A stretch of 64,000 nucleotides of DNA from an uncultured Phocaeicola sp. (GCA_944320845.1 CALUJA010000002.1:124001-188000); one strand, 5' to 3'. Shown: positions 28,108 to 39,062, counted from the stretch's first letter. A program made the numbers and translations. The notes: generated by a model not told the origin, from the letters alone.

Positions 28108-28188
28108 CAACGCAAATTGGTAAGAAAGGGAGACGAAACTCCTGAAAGAAGAGTGCGAGTGTTTATAAATATATTATAAAACCTTTAA

Positions 28189-29211
<1,023 letters not shown>

Positions 29212-29234
29212 TCAGTTTAAAGAATATAAGGTTT

Positions 29235-29271
29235 GAGCCGTCCGATAGTTTTCGGGCGGCTCTTTTTGTTT
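29235..29271 (+). terminator. Terminator after gapA
   Basis: GAGCCGTCCG and CGGGCGGCTC form a stem around ATAGTTTT, followed by TTTTTGTTTT. Confidence 0.9.
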
Positions 29272-29347
29272 TGTAACGGAAAGTTTTCTGCGCAAAAAGG
29301 TGGGTTTTGTGCAGAAAAAACTATCTTTGTCGGCAGAACATTTAGAT

Positions 29348-30268
29348 ATGCTTATGGGTTATGACATGATAACGATATTAGGTCCGACTGCTTCCGGGAA
29401 GACTTCTTTGGCTGCGGCTTTGGCGGCACGCTTAAAGACCGAGATTATCAGCGGAGACAGCCGGCAGGTGTATCGGCGGATGGATTTGGGAACAGGGAAA
29501 GACTTGGATGACTATCGGGTGGGAGATTATCAAGTTCCTTTTCATCTGATTGACATCGTAGAGCCCGGTTATAAATATAATGTATTCGAATATCAGCGTG
29601 ATTTTCTGCAGGCATATCAGGATATGCGGGAAAGGGGACTGGTCCCGGTTCTTTGCGGAGGGACGGGAATGTATTTGGAGTCTGTCTTGAAAGGATATAG
29701 GCTGCTGCCCGTTCCTGAAAATCCGGAACTGCGGGCAAGACTGGCCGGCAAATCGTTGGAAGAGCTGACGGCGATGCTCGCTACGTATAAGAAGTTGCAT
29801 AACTCGACGGATGTAGACACGGCGAAACGTGCGATTCGGGCGATAGAGATAGAGGAATATTATCTTACGCAAGACCCGGAAGCCCGTGCTTTCCCTCCAA
29901 TCGACAGCTTGATTGTCGGGATAGATATAGACAGAGAGACCCGACGCAAGAAGATTACTTGCCGCCTGAAAGAGCGTCTGGCAGAAGGAATGGCAGATGA
30001 GGTTCGCCGTCTGCTTGATGAGGGCATATGTCCGGAAGACCTGATTTATTATGGTTTGGAATATAAATTCCTGACGCTTTATGTTACAGGGCAGATGAGT
30101 TATGACGAGATGTTCCGGAGCTTGGAGACTGCCATTCATCAGTTTGCCAAGAGGCAGATGACATGGTTCCGCGGTATGGAGCGGAGAGGCTTCTGCATTC
30201 ATTGGATAGATGCAGCTCTGCCGATGGAGGTGAAAGTCGGAAAAATAATGGATTTAATTCAAAACTGA
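29348..30268 (+). CDS. miaA: tRNA dimethylallyltransferase MiaA
   Basis: MiaA adds a dimethylallyl group to adenosine 37 of tRNAs reading UNN codons. The product, about 306 residues from ATG 29348, has the P-loop ITILGPTASGKTSL, IISGDSRQVYRRMDLGTGK, the PFHLIDIVEPG segment, LCGGTGMYLESVLKG, and the C-terminal QFAKRQMTWFRG. A longer frame with a GTG at 29300 exists, but the family normally begins a few residues before the P-loop. It is followed nine bases later by the lipid kinase gene. Bacteroides often have two miaA genes; only one is in the window. Confidence 0.94.
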   Translation: MLMGYDMITILGPTASGKTSLAAALAARLKTEIISGDSRQVYRRMDLGTGKDLDDYRVGDYQVPFHLIDIVEPGYKYNVFEYQRDFLQAYQDMRERGLVPVLCGGTGMYLESVLKGYRLLPVPENPELRARLAGKSLEELTAMLATYKKLHNSTDVDTAKRAIRAIEIEEYYLTQDPEARAFPPIDSLIVGIDIDRETRRKKITCRLKERLAEGMADEVRRLLDEGICPEDLIYYGLEYKFLTLYVTGQMSYDEMFRSLETAIHQFAKRQMTWFRGMERRGFCIHWIDAALPMEVKVGKIMDLIQN

Positions 30269-30276
30269 AAAACGAT

Positions 30277-31209
30277 ATGGCGGTGGAACCGAACAGATGG
30301 GGGATAATTTATAATCCGAAAGCCGGAAGCCGGAAGGCTCAGAAGAGGTGGAAGGAAATCCGTGACTATATGGAGTTGCGGAACGTGAAATTTGATTATG
30401 TCCAGTCGGAAGGATTTGGTTCTGTAGAGCGTTTGGCGCGTACGTTGGCCAACAACGGCTACCGGACAATTGTCGTAGTGGGCGGAGACGGGGCAATAAA
30501 TGATGCCATCAATGGTATAATGTATTCGGATGTAGAGCATAAGAATGAAATAGCTTTCGGTATCATCCCAAACGGCATCGGAAATGATTTCGCCAAATAT
30601 TGGGGACTCGATTCCAATGATTACCGCAGGGCGGTAGATGTGCTGATTAATCGCCGGCTGCGTAAGATAGACGTGGGTGTGTTCTGTTATTACGACGGCG
30701 AGACCCACAAGACGCGTTATTTTCTGAATGCCGTCTACATGGGATTGGGGGCGCGTATTGTGCGTATAACGAACGAAACGCGCCGTTTCTGGGGCATACC
30801 TTTGGTTTCATATTTGTCATCTCTTTTTCTGGTGGCGTTTGAGCGCAAGCTTTACCGGATGCACCTGAAGGTAAACGATGAGCATATCCGGGGGCGCATT
30901 ATGGCCGTGGCCGTTGGGAGCGCCCGGGGGTATGGATTGACCCCAAGCGCCGTGCCTTATAACGGATGGCTGGATGTTTCGGTCGTTTATCGCCCCGAAC
31001 TTCGTGAGCTGATATCGGGCCTGTGGATGCTGCAGCAAGGCCGCCTGCTGAATCATAAGACGGTAAAGCCTTATCGTACCCGTCGGGTGAAGGTGCTGCG
31101 GGCGCAGAATGCAGAGGTAAGCCTGGACGGCCGCCTTTGGCTCGACCGCCATTTCCCTATTGATATAACGATTGCCCAGGAGGCTTTGACTTTGATTATA
31201 CCTAATTGA
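30277..31209 (+). CDS. Diacylglycerol/lipid kinase family protein (DagK/YegS type)
   Basis: The 310-residue protein has the DAGK catalytic domain: WGIIYNPKAGSRKAQ near residue 8, the nucleotide-binding TIVVVGGDGAINDAINGIM, and GIIPNGIGNDFAKYWG, followed by the beta-sandwich C-terminal half ending in VSLDGRLWLDRHFP. Such enzymes phosphorylate diacylglycerol or related membrane lipids and recycle or remodel lipids. ATG 30277 is used; an upstream open frame overlaps miaA and carries no similarity. It forms a unit with miaA. Confidence 0.9.
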   Translation: MAVEPNRWGIIYNPKAGSRKAQKRWKEIRDYMELRNVKFDYVQSEGFGSVERLARTLANNGYRTIVVVGGDGAINDAINGIMYSDVEHKNEIAFGIIPNGIGNDFAKYWGLDSNDYRRAVDVLINRRLRKIDVGVFCYYDGETHKTRYFLNAVYMGLGARIVRITNETRRFWGIPLVSYLSSLFLVAFERKLYRMHLKVNDEHIRGRIMAVAVGSARGYGLTPSAVPYNGWLDVSVVYRPELRELISGLWMLQQGRLLNHKTVKPYRTRRVKVLRAQNAEVSLDGRLWLDRHFPIDITIAQEALTLIIPN

Positions 31210-31329
31210 CAATATTATGATGCATGCCACAAAAATTTTGGAACAGGACAGGAAATCTTTTTTGCCGGACTCTCCGTGTGTGATTGAAGGAGAAAACAGA
31301 GCGTTTCACATTTGTCAAGCCTGGCCGCG

Positions 31330-32526
31330 ATGAGGACATTTTTCGGCAGGATGGCCGCAGTATGCATGCTGCTGTCGGGGGGATGGTGCGCTGTATCGGC
31401 TCAAAGCGAGGCTTTGATTTCTTCGGAAGAAAAGAGTCTGCTGGAAGAACTCTCAAAGGGCAGGCGCAGAGTGGACTGGGCAAATATGAACATTCAGTTC
31501 AGCTCCTCGGCCGACGCGCTTTTTACAGACGGAGAGCTGGATGAGGCCGCGTTTAAGGTCAACCGTGTCCGTCTGGAGATACTGGGGGCCTTTTCCAAAA
31601 AGTTTTCCTATCACTATCGTCAGTCGCTGAATCAGTATACCACGCCCAATATTCCTTTAGACAACCTGTCTGGGTCTATAGAGCTGGCGCTGGTGGGATG
31701 GAGGCTTAACGACCGTTGGGAACTGACGGCAGGAAAGCAGGCCGTTCAGTTCAGCGGTTATGAGAATTGGGTAAACGCCATTAAGGTGCGTCATTATTCA
31801 GATTTCAATGAGATGACACCGTGCTATCAGGCCGGTCTGAACGTGGCTTACTCCTTGACTCCCGACCAGATGTTCAATTTCCAGCTGACGAATAACCGCA
31901 GTGGTTCCGCCGACGAGCAGTTTATGTACGGACTTCCGGAAGGCATCGAAAAGTCAAAGATTCCCGTCATGGCAACGGTAAACTGGGACGGATATTTTGT
32001 CGGACGGGCATTGCAGCTGCGGTATTCGCTGTCATACGGTCAGCAGGCCAAAGGGAAGAATATTTTTTACTTTACTTGCGGCAATGTTTGGGACAAGAAA
32101 CCTTTTTTGGGATACATCGATTTCATGTATTCGCGTGAGGGCCTCGACTCGAAAGGCCTGCTCAGCAGCCTCACTGCCAACCGCAATGGCGGGGCGGTGA
32201 CAATGCGGAATGTCGATTATTTTACGGTAATCGGCAATCTTGACTACCGCGTGACTTCACATCTGAATCTTTATGTGAAGGGAGTCTATGAGATAGGAAA
32301 CGTTTATAAGTCGGACGGAGAGTTTGCTTCCGGCAACTACCGCCGTGTTTGGAACACCCAGCTGTGTGCCGAATATTATCCGATTGAAAACCGTGAGCTG
32401 TTGGTTTATCTCCATTTGCTGTATAAGAATGTTCACTTTACACGGCTCGGACGGACTTGGGGGGCTGAAAGCTATAGCCGTCAGCGTATTTCGCTCGGGC
32501 TGGTATATACACTCCCCGTGTTCTGA
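31330..32526 (+). CDS. Porin O/P-like outer-membrane protein
   Basis: The product of about 398 residues has a signal peptide (MRTFFGRMAAVCMLLSGGW...SAQ) and a beta-barrel pattern of alternating residues with an aromatic C-terminus (VYTLPVF), as in the phosphate-selective porin O/P family. Recognisable pieces are NRVRLEILGAFSKKFSYHYRQSL, WELTAGKQAVQFSGYENW, and repeated strand pairs such as YFTVIGNLDYRVTSHLNLYVKG. It should form a channel in the outer membrane; the permeant is unknown. ATG 31330 gives the cleanest signal peptide. Confidence 0.85.
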   Translation: MRTFFGRMAAVCMLLSGGWCAVSAQSEALISSEEKSLLEELSKGRRRVDWANMNIQFSSSADALFTDGELDEAAFKVNRVRLEILGAFSKKFSYHYRQSLNQYTTPNIPLDNLSGSIELALVGWRLNDRWELTAGKQAVQFSGYENWVNAIKVRHYSDFNEMTPCYQAGLNVAYSLTPDQMFNFQLTNNRSGSADEQFMYGLPEGIEKSKIPVMATVNWDGYFVGRALQLRYSLSYGQQAKGKNIFYFTCGNVWDKKPFLGYIDFMYSREGLDSKGLLSSLTANRNGGAVTMRNVDYFTVIGNLDYRVTSHLNLYVKGVYEIGNVYKSDGEFASGNYRRVWNTQLCAEYYPIENRELLVYLHLLYKNVHFTRLGRTWGAESYSRQRISLGLVYTLPVF

Positions 32527-32574
32527 CGGAGATTAAATTATGGTTGACTTATTATCCATCTCAACAAAAAAATA

Positions 32575-32582
32575 TATCTTTG
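32575..32582 (+). promoter_or_regulatory. -7 box of serS
   Basis: TATCTTTG, 29 bases upstream of the ATG at 32612. Confidence 0.5.
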
Positions 32583-32611
32583 CATCACGAAAAGTATAAA
32601 AACAAAAGGAT

Positions 32612-33886
32612 ATGCTTACCATTAAACAGATTACAGAGGATACCGAAAAGGTAATCCGGGGATTGGAGAAGAAGCACTTTGCCAATGCGCGGGAAGCCAT
32701 AGCACAAGTGCTCGAACTGAACGACAAACGACGCAATGCTCAGAATCAATTAGATAAAAACCTTGCAGAAGTCAACTCTATGTCAAAGGTTATCGGCACT
32801 TTGATGAAGGAAGGTAAAAAAGATGAGGCTGAAGCTGCAAAAAACAGAGTGGCGGAAATCAAGGAAGTCAGCAAGTCGCTTCAGGCTGAAATGGACAAGG
32901 CGGCGGAAGACATGCAGAACTTGCTTTATACCATTCCGAATGTGCCCTATGAAAGTGTGCCGGAAGGTTTCGGAGCAGAAGACAACGTGGTGGAGAAGAT
33001 GGGCGGCATGGAGACTGAGCTTCCCAAAGACGCACTTCCTCACTGGGAACTGGCGAAAAAGTATGACCTGATAGATTTCGACCTTGGAGTAAAGATTACC
33101 GGAGCAGGTTTTCCCGTGTATAAGGGTAAGGGAGCACGCTTGCAGCGCGCTTTGATAAATTTCTTTCTCGACGAGGCTCGTGCTGCCGGCTACGAGGAAA
33201 TCATGCCTCCCACGGTGGTGAACGCCGCTTCCGGTTACGGCACAGGGCAGTTGCCTGACAAGGAGGGACAGATGTATCACTGCAATCTGGATGACTTGTA
33301 TCTGATTCCCACCGCCGAAGTGCCGGTTACAAATATTTACCGCGATGTGATATTGGACGAAAAGCAGCTTCCTGTCAAGAATTGTGCCTATACGCAATGT
33401 TTCCGCCGTGAGGCAGGCTCGTACGGAAAAGATGTGCGCGGCCTGAATCGCCTGCATGAATTCTCTAAGGTGGAACTGGTCCGCATCGACAAGCCCGAGC
33501 ATTCCCGTCAGTCTCATCAGGAGATGCTTGACCATGTGGAGGGGCTGTTGAAGAAGCTGGAGCTGCCATACCGCATATTACGCCTGTGCGGAGGAGACAT
33601 GAGCTTTACGGCCGCTCTGTGTTTTGACTTTGAAGTCTATTCGGAAGCCCAGAAGCGGTGGCTGGAAGTAAGCTCGGTATCCAATTTTGATACTTACCAG
33701 GCAAACCGCTTGAAGTGCCGCTACCGTACGGCTGAAAAGAAGACGGAGCTTTGTCATACGCTGAACGGGTCTGCTTTGGCATTGCCGCGCATTGTGGCGG
33801 CTTTGCTCGAAAACAATCAGACTCCTGAAGGCATCCGCATCCCGAAAGCACTGGTTCCGTATTGCGGATTCGACATGATAGACTGA
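32612..33886 (+). CDS. serS: Seryl-tRNA synthetase
   Basis: SerRS charges tRNA-Ser. The 424-residue protein has the N-terminal antiparallel coiled coil (about residues 28-100, rich in Lys/Glu/Ala: EGKKDEAEAAKNRVAEIKE) that grips the tRNA variable arm, then the class II core: motif 1 around RALINFFLDEARAAGYEEIMPP, motif 2 around CFRREAGSYGKDVRGLNRLHEF, and motif 3 NGSALALPRIVAALLENNQ. Length matches the family. It has its own promoter and a terminator after it. Confidence 0.97.
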   Translation: MLTIKQITEDTEKVIRGLEKKHFANAREAIAQVLELNDKRRNAQNQLDKNLAEVNSMSKVIGTLMKEGKKDEAEAAKNRVAEIKEVSKSLQAEMDKAAEDMQNLLYTIPNVPYESVPEGFGAEDNVVEKMGGMETELPKDALPHWELAKKYDLIDFDLGVKITGAGFPVYKGKGARLQRALINFFLDEARAAGYEEIMPPTVVNAASGYGTGQLPDKEGQMYHCNLDDLYLIPTAEVPVTNIYRDVILDEKQLPVKNCAYTQCFRREAGSYGKDVRGLNRLHEFSKVELVRIDKPEHSRQSHQEMLDHVEGLLKKLELPYRILRLCGGDMSFTAALCFDFEVYSEAQKRWLEVSSVSNFDTYQANRLKCRYRTAEKKTELCHTLNGSALALPRIVAALLENNQTPEGIRIPKALVPYCGFDMID

Positions 33887-33911
33887 TATTCTTTTACGAA
33901 CAGACGATAAG

Positions 33912-33957
33912 GGCTGTCCCGGTTGGATTCTCGTCAATCCTTCCGGGACAGCTTTTT
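33912..33957 (+). terminator. Terminator after serS
   Basis: GGCTGTCCCGG-TT-GGATT pairs with AATCC-TT-CCGGGACAGC, followed by TTTTTATG. Confidence 0.85.
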
Positions 33958-34353
33958 ATGTCGTGGCCGAGCAAGGTTAAACTTGGGCAGGCATGGAGGC
34001 GGCGCTGTTTCCGCGTATGGATGCCGGATGAGTGACGCCGGCGTCGCCTGTCTTTTGCCGGGAGGAAAATAGGTTTTTGCAAGAATGAAAACATCTTTCT
34101 GCTGCGGCAAGACGGCGGCAGGCCGCAGTGGATTTCAGAGGATGTCTTGATAAAAAATTTATACGATTCGTCTGTTTCTTATGTTGTCGGACATGTATTT
34201 GCGTAAAAAATCCGGCCGTAAAAAAAAAAACAGGCGGCAAAGCAAAAAAAGTGACTTTTTAGTTTTAGAGTTTCTATTTAATTATTATTTTTGAGAGGAA
34301 ATAAATAACATTTTTTAGAGAAGAACATATAATTATAACCTTAATAAACAACT
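33958..34353. other. Gene-free region before the glucan operon
   Basis: The first part (33958-34140) is GC-rich with short meaningless frames on both strands; the second part is A/T-rich and holds the promoter at 34263-34293. I see no RNA gene or clear repeat. Confidence 0.5.
34263..34293 (+). promoter_or_regulatory. Promoter of the glycogen/amylose cluster
   Basis: TATTTTTG (34286-34293) fits the -7 box; TTTT at 34263-34266 lies 19 bases upstream in the -33 position, one base off TTTG. Confidence 0.5.
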
Positions 34354-36291
34354 ATGAGTTATTTACGATTTGATAAAACTCTGCTGACCAATCTGGAAGA
34401 ATCTCTTCCTCGGGAGATTCTCCGAACCAATCGTTCGGGAGCGTATCATTGTTCAACCATTGTCGATTGCAATACTCGCAAATATCATGGCTTGTTGGTC
34501 ATCCCGGTTCCGGAACTGGATGATGAAAACCATGTGCTGTTGTCTTCATTGGATGAAACGGTGATACAGCATGGAGCCGAGTTCAATCTGGGGCTTCATA
34601 AGTATCACGGCGACAGCTACAGCCCGCGCGGGCACAAGTACATCCGTGAGTTTGAGTGTGAAAAAGTGCCTACCACTCTTTATCGGGTAGGCGGTGTGAT
34701 TCTTAAAAAGGAGAAAGTCTTTGTTCATCACGAAAACCGGATTCTGATTCGCTATACCTTGGTTGATGCACATTCAGAAACGATTCTTCGTCTTCGTCCG
34801 TATCTGGCTTTCCGCAGTGTGCGCCAGTATACGCATGAGAATTCTCAGGCGAGCCGCCATTATGATGAGGTGGAGAACGGCATCAAAACTTGTATGTATC
34901 CGGGATACCCGGAGCTGTATATGCAGTTCAGCAAGGAAAATACCTTTCATTTCCAGCCAGACTGGTATCGGGGCATTGAATATCCGAAGGAACAGGAGCG
35001 CGGATATGACTTTAACGAAGACCTTTATGTGCCGGGCTATTTTGAAATCAATATCAAAAAAGGAGAGTCAGTTACATTCTCGGGGGGAATCTCGGCCATC
35101 GACACCTCAACGTTGGATTCTCTCTTCACATACGAAGTTGAAAAGCGTATTCCGCGCGACAGCTTTAAGAATTGCTTGATTAACACAGCTCATCAGTTCT
35201 TGAACAAGCAGGACGGTGAGTCTTATATATTGGCCGGTTATCCGTGGTTTAAGTGCCGTGCCCGCGATATGTTTGTTTCGTTGCCGGGACTGACATTGGC
35301 CATTGGCGAGACAGAAAAGTTTGAGCTTGTGATGCAGACCGCTGTTAAGGCTATCTATGCTTTCATGAACGCCGAGAAAACAAATCTGAAGGTTTATGAA
35401 ATGGAACATCCGGATGTGTTGATGTGGGCGGTATGGACTGTGCAACAATATGCGAAGATGGTTTCACGCGAGGCGGCCAAAGAGAAATATGGGCAGTTGG
35501 TTAAGGATATAATCAGTTATCTGGCTGATGGAAAACATCCGAACCTGCAGGTTCATGACAACGGACTGGTATATGCCAACGGTCGTGACAAGGCCATTAC
35601 GTGGATGAATTCTACAGTAAACGGTCGTCCTGTAGTGGCAAGAACAGGATATATCGTAGAATTTAATTCTTTGTGGTATAATTCCCTGCGTTTTATCGCC
35701 GATTTGCTGGCAGATGATGCTGAGCTGAGTGCCCGTTTGACGCAGATAGCCGATAAGACGGCTTCTTCGTTTGTCTCTACTTTCTTAAATGAATATGGTT
35801 ATCTGCTGGATTATGTAGACGGCAACATGATGGACTGGAGCGTGCGTCCGAATATGATATTTGCGGCGGCATTTGATTATTCTCCTCTTGATGCCAAGCA
35901 GAAGAAGGGTGTAGTGGATATTGTGACGAAAGAACTGCTTACTCCGAAGGGTATCCGCTCATTAAGTCCGAAGAGTGGGGGATATAATCCCAATTATGTC
36001 GGGCCTCAGATTCAGCGTGACTATGCCTATCATCAGGGAACAGCGTGGCCGTGGCTGGAGGGCTTCTATTTGGAAGCTTATTTGCGTATATACAAGCGTA
36101 GCGCAATATCCTTTGTGGAGCGTCAGATGATTAGTTATGAAGATCAGATGACTTGTCATTGCATCGGCTCTATCCCTGAACTTTTTGATGGAAATCCGCC
36201 GTTCCAGGGACGCGGGGCCGTATCATTTGCCATGAATGTGGCTGAAATCTTGCGTACACTGAATTTATTGTCAAAATACGATAACCAATAA
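34354..36291 (+). CDS. Glycogen debranching enzyme (amylo-alpha-1,6-glucosidase)
   Basis: The 645-residue protein matches the bacterial GDE family, a GH133-type alpha-1,6-glucosidase that removes branch stubs of glycogen. The N-terminal beta domain carries ILRTNRSGAYHCSTIVDCNTRKYHG broken near residue 25, and the C-terminal (alpha/alpha)6 barrel carries YPWFKCRARDMFVSLPGL near 297, NSTVNGRPVVARTGYIVEFN near 420, GIRSLSPKSGGYN and YHQGTAWPWLEG near 555, the usual catalytic neighbourhood. There is no signal peptide, so it acts in the cytosol. It leads the operon with the GT4 and GH57 genes (gaps 15 and 19 bases). Confidence 0.92.
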   Translation: MSYLRFDKTLLTNLEESLPREILRTNRSGAYHCSTIVDCNTRKYHGLLVIPVPELDDENHVLLSSLDETVIQHGAEFNLGLHKYHGDSYSPRGHKYIREFECEKVPTTLYRVGGVILKKEKVFVHHENRILIRYTLVDAHSETILRLRPYLAFRSVRQYTHENSQASRHYDEVENGIKTCMYPGYPELYMQFSKENTFHFQPDWYRGIEYPKEQERGYDFNEDLYVPGYFEINIKKGESVTFSGGISAIDTSTLDSLFTYEVEKRIPRDSFKNCLINTAHQFLNKQDGESYILAGYPWFKCRARDMFVSLPGLTLAIGETEKFELVMQTAVKAIYAFMNAEKTNLKVYEMEHPDVLMWAVWTVQQYAKMVSREAAKEKYGQLVKDIISYLADGKHPNLQVHDNGLVYANGRDKAITWMNSTVNGRPVVARTGYIVEFNSLWYNSLRFIADLLADDAELSARLTQIADKTASSFVSTFLNEYGYLLDYVDGNMMDWSVRPNMIFAAAFDYSPLDAKQKKGVVDIVTKELLTPKGIRSLSPKSGGYNPNYVGPQIQRDYAYHQGTAWPWLEGFYLEAYLRIYKRSAISFVERQMISYEDQMTCHCIGSIPELFDGNPPFQGRGAVSFAMNVAEILRTLNLLSKYDNQ

Positions 36292-36306
36292 AGAAGGAGG
36301 AATACT

Positions 36307-37578
36307 ATGAAAGTTTTAATGTTTGGCTGGGAATTTCCTCCTCATATCTTAGGAGGTTTGGGAACTGCCAGTTATGGACTGACAAAAGGAATGTCTCAAC
36401 AGTCGGATATGGAGATTACATTCTGCATTCCGAAGCCGTGGGGAGATGAAGACCAAAGTTTTCTGAAGATTATAGGAATGAACAGTGTGCCTATTGTATG
36501 GCGCGATGTGCAGTGGGATTATGTGAAAAGCCGGGTGGGCTCTTATATGGATCCGCAGTTGTATTACGACATGCGCGACCATATTTATGCCGATTTTAAT
36601 TATATGCATACCAATGATTTGGGTTGCTTGGAGTTTTCCGGCCGTTATCCGGACAATCTGCATGAGGAAATCAACAATTATTCGATTGTGGCAGGGGTGG
36701 TAGCCCGCCAGCAACAGTTCGATATCATTCATTCGCATGACTGGCTGACCTATCCGGCCGGCATACACGCCAAGCAGATATCGGGCAAACCGTTGGTTAT
36801 CCATGTTCATGCTACGGACTTTGACCGTAGCCGCGGCAATGTGAATCCTACGGTTTATGCCATTGAGAAGAACGGAATGGATCATGCCGACTGCATCATG
36901 TGCGTGAGTGAGCTGACCCGACAGACGGTTATCCATAAGTATTATCAGGATCCGCGCAAGTGCTTCACGATGCATAACGCGGTGTCTCCGCTTTCGAAAG
37001 AAATCCAGGATATCGTTCCACAGAAGAATCCGAAGGAGAAGATTGTTACATTCCTGGGCCGTATCACCATGCAGAAAGGGCCTGAATATTTCGTTGAGGC
37101 GGCGGCTATGGTGCTGAAGCGGAGTCATAACATACGTTTTGTGATGGCCGGCAGTGGCGATATGATGAATGCCATGATTCGCCTGGCGGCTGAACGGGGG
37201 ATTGCAGACCGTTTCCATTTCCCTGGCTTCATGAAAGGCAAGCAGGTATACGAGGTGCTTAAGGCAAGCGATGTGTATATCATGCCGTCCGTGTCCGAAC
37301 CCTTCGGCATTTCTCCGCTGGAAGCTATGCAGTGCAGCGTGCCGACAATAATATCCAAGCAGTCGGGTTGTGCCGAAATTCTGGAGAAATGTATCAAGAC
37401 TGATTATTGGGATATTCATGCTATGGCAGATGCCATACACTCTATCTGTACCAACGAGTCGCTTTATGAATATTTGCGCGATGAAGGGAAGAAAGAAGTG
37501 GATGGTATCGTATGGGAGAAGGTAGGCTTGAAGGTGCGTGCCCTGTATGATCAAGTTTTAAGCAATTATGGTAAATAA
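36307..37578 (+). CDS. GT4-family glycosyltransferase, glycogen-synthase-like
   Basis: The 423-residue cytosolic protein has a complete GT-B fold: N-terminal MKVLMFGWEFPPHILGGLGTASYG with the glycine-rich acceptor loop, HSHDWLTYPAGIHAKQISGKP broken near residue 140, and the C-terminal VTFLGRITMQKGPEYFVEAA plus MPSVSEPFGISPLEAMQC with the E-X7-E nucleotide-sugar motif. It lies between a debranching enzyme and a GH57 protein, so it is the best candidate in this window for the enzyme that really extends alpha-glucan chains; donor (ADP- or UDP-glucose) is unknown. The half-length glycogen synthase homologue at 43016 lacks the C-terminal donor domain, which strengthens that inference. Confidence 0.88.
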   Translation: MKVLMFGWEFPPHILGGLGTASYGLTKGMSQQSDMEITFCIPKPWGDEDQSFLKIIGMNSVPIVWRDVQWDYVKSRVGSYMDPQLYYDMRDHIYADFNYMHTNDLGCLEFSGRYPDNLHEEINNYSIVAGVVARQQQFDIIHSHDWLTYPAGIHAKQISGKPLVIHVHATDFDRSRGNVNPTVYAIEKNGMDHADCIMCVSELTRQTVIHKYYQDPRKCFTMHNAVSPLSKEIQDIVPQKNPKEKIVTFLGRITMQKGPEYFVEAAAMVLKRSHNIRFVMAGSGDMMNAMIRLAAERGIADRFHFPGFMKGKQVYEVLKASDVYIMPSVSEPFGISPLEAMQCSVPTIISKQSGCAEILEKCIKTDYWDIHAMADAIHSICTNESLYEYLRDEGKKEVDGIVWEKVGLKVRALYDQVLSNYGK

Positions 37579-37597
37579 ATAATCTAACTCAATCGTT

Positions 37598-38986
37598 ATG
37601 AAAACAATCTGTCTTTACTTTGAAATTCACCAGATAATACATTTGAAACGCTATCGTTTCTTCGAAATAGGCACCGACCACTATTATTATGATGACTATG
37701 CAAACGAGCAAAGCATCAATGAAGTGGCCGAACGCTCTTACATTCCGGCCTTAAAGACTTTGATTGAAATGGCAAAGTCTAACGAAGGGGCCTTTAAGGT
37801 GGCTCTTTCCGTTTCCGGTGTGGCATTGGAGCAGCTTGAGATTTATGCTCCGGCCGTTATTGAACTGTTGCACGAGCTGAATGCAACGGGCTGCTGCGAG
37901 TTTATCTGCGAACCTTATTCTCATGGCTTGTCATCGCTGAAGAATGAAGACTGCTTCCGCGAGGAAGTAGAGGCTATGCGCAAAAAAGTGAAGGACTTTT
38001 TCGGGCAAGAGCCTAAGGTGTTCCGCAATTCCAGCTTGATTTACGACAATGAAATAGGAGGAATCGTGGCCAGCATGGGATTCAAAGGAATGTTGGTAGA
38101 AGGTGCAAAACATGTATTGGGGTGGAAGAGTCCGCATTATCTGTATCATTGTGCCGAGAATCCGAACTTGAAACTTCTGATGCGCGACTTCAAATTGTCG
38201 GATGATATCAGTCTGCGTTTCTCTAATACGGAATGGAACGAATATCCGCTCTTTGCAGACACTTATACCAATTGGATTGCTTCATTGCCGGAAAACGAGC
38301 AAGTCATCAATATCTTTATGGAACTGTCTGCTTTGGGTATGGCTCAGCCGCTTTCTTCCAATATCCTGGAATTCTTGAAAGCGCTTCCGGCCTGCGCAAA
38401 ACAGCGGGGAATCACTTTCTCTACGCCGACGGAAATCGTAACCAAGCTGAAATCGGTGGATATGGTCGATGTTCCTTATCCGATGTCATGGTCGGACGAA
38501 GAGCGGGATATCAGCCCGTGGCTGGGAAACGTGATGCAGCGTGAGGCTTTCAACAAGCTTTATAGTGTGGCTGAACGTGTATACCTGTGCAATGACCGTC
38601 GCATCAAGCAGGATTGGTATTATTTGCAGGCAAGCAACAACTTCCGTTTTATGACTACCAAAGATACGGGAGTGGGCTTGAATCGTGGAATCTATGATTC
38701 TCCTTATGATGCGTTTACCAATTACATGAACATTCTGGGCGATTTCATCGGACGCGTCAATGCCTTGTATCCGGTCGACATGGACGATGAAGAGTTGAAC
38801 TCACTGTTGACTACAATCAAAAACCAGGAAAACGAACTGGTTCAGCTGACTGATGAGGTGAAGAAACTTCAGGCTGAATTGAAGAAGGCGGAAGCTAATG
38901 CAGAACCGGCCCCCAAAAAGACGGCGGCCAGAAAGACGGCCTCTTCTGCCGCAAAGAAGACTGCTGCGAAGAAAGATGCGAAATGA
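37598..38986 (+). CDS. GH57-family alpha-amylase-like enzyme with coiled coil and Lys/Ala-rich tail
   Basis: The 462-residue protein matches cytosolic GH57 alpha-glucan enzymes: YFEIHQIIHLKRYRFFEIG at the start (strand 1 with the motif HQ), CEFICEPYSHGLSSLKNE near residue 105, PKVFRNSSLIYDNEIGGIVASMGF broken near 147, and NIFMELSALGMAQP near 255. The catalytic domain ends near residue 400. After a coiled coil (ELNSLLTTIKNQENELVQLTDEV), the last 23 residues (440-462) are almost only Lys, Ala, Thr and Ser with AAKKTAAKK-type repeats, like a histone H1 tail. There is no signal peptide. It completes the debranching-GT4-GH57 operon; a terminator follows at 39063. Confidence 0.88.
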   Translation: MKTICLYFEIHQIIHLKRYRFFEIGTDHYYYDDYANEQSINEVAERSYIPALKTLIEMAKSNEGAFKVALSVSGVALEQLEIYAPAVIELLHELNATGCCEFICEPYSHGLSSLKNEDCFREEVEAMRKKVKDFFGQEPKVFRNSSLIYDNEIGGIVASMGFKGMLVEGAKHVLGWKSPHYLYHCAENPNLKLLMRDFKLSDDISLRFSNTEWNEYPLFADTYTNWIASLPENEQVINIFMELSALGMAQPLSSNILEFLKALPACAKQRGITFSTPTEIVTKLKSVDMVDVPYPMSWSDEERDISPWLGNVMQREAFNKLYSVAERVYLCNDRRIKQDWYYLQASNNFRFMTTKDTGVGLNRGIYDSPYDAFTNYMNILGDFIGRVNALYPVDMDDEELNSLLTTIKNQENELVQLTDEVKKLQAELKKAEANAEPAPKKTAARKTASSAAKKTAAKKDAK

Positions 38987-39062
38987 CGCTTTTCTCTTTA
39001 AGGCCGTAGAAGGGGAAGAAAGAATTAGTCAGATTCTTGAACACACTATTGTCTGATGGTTT

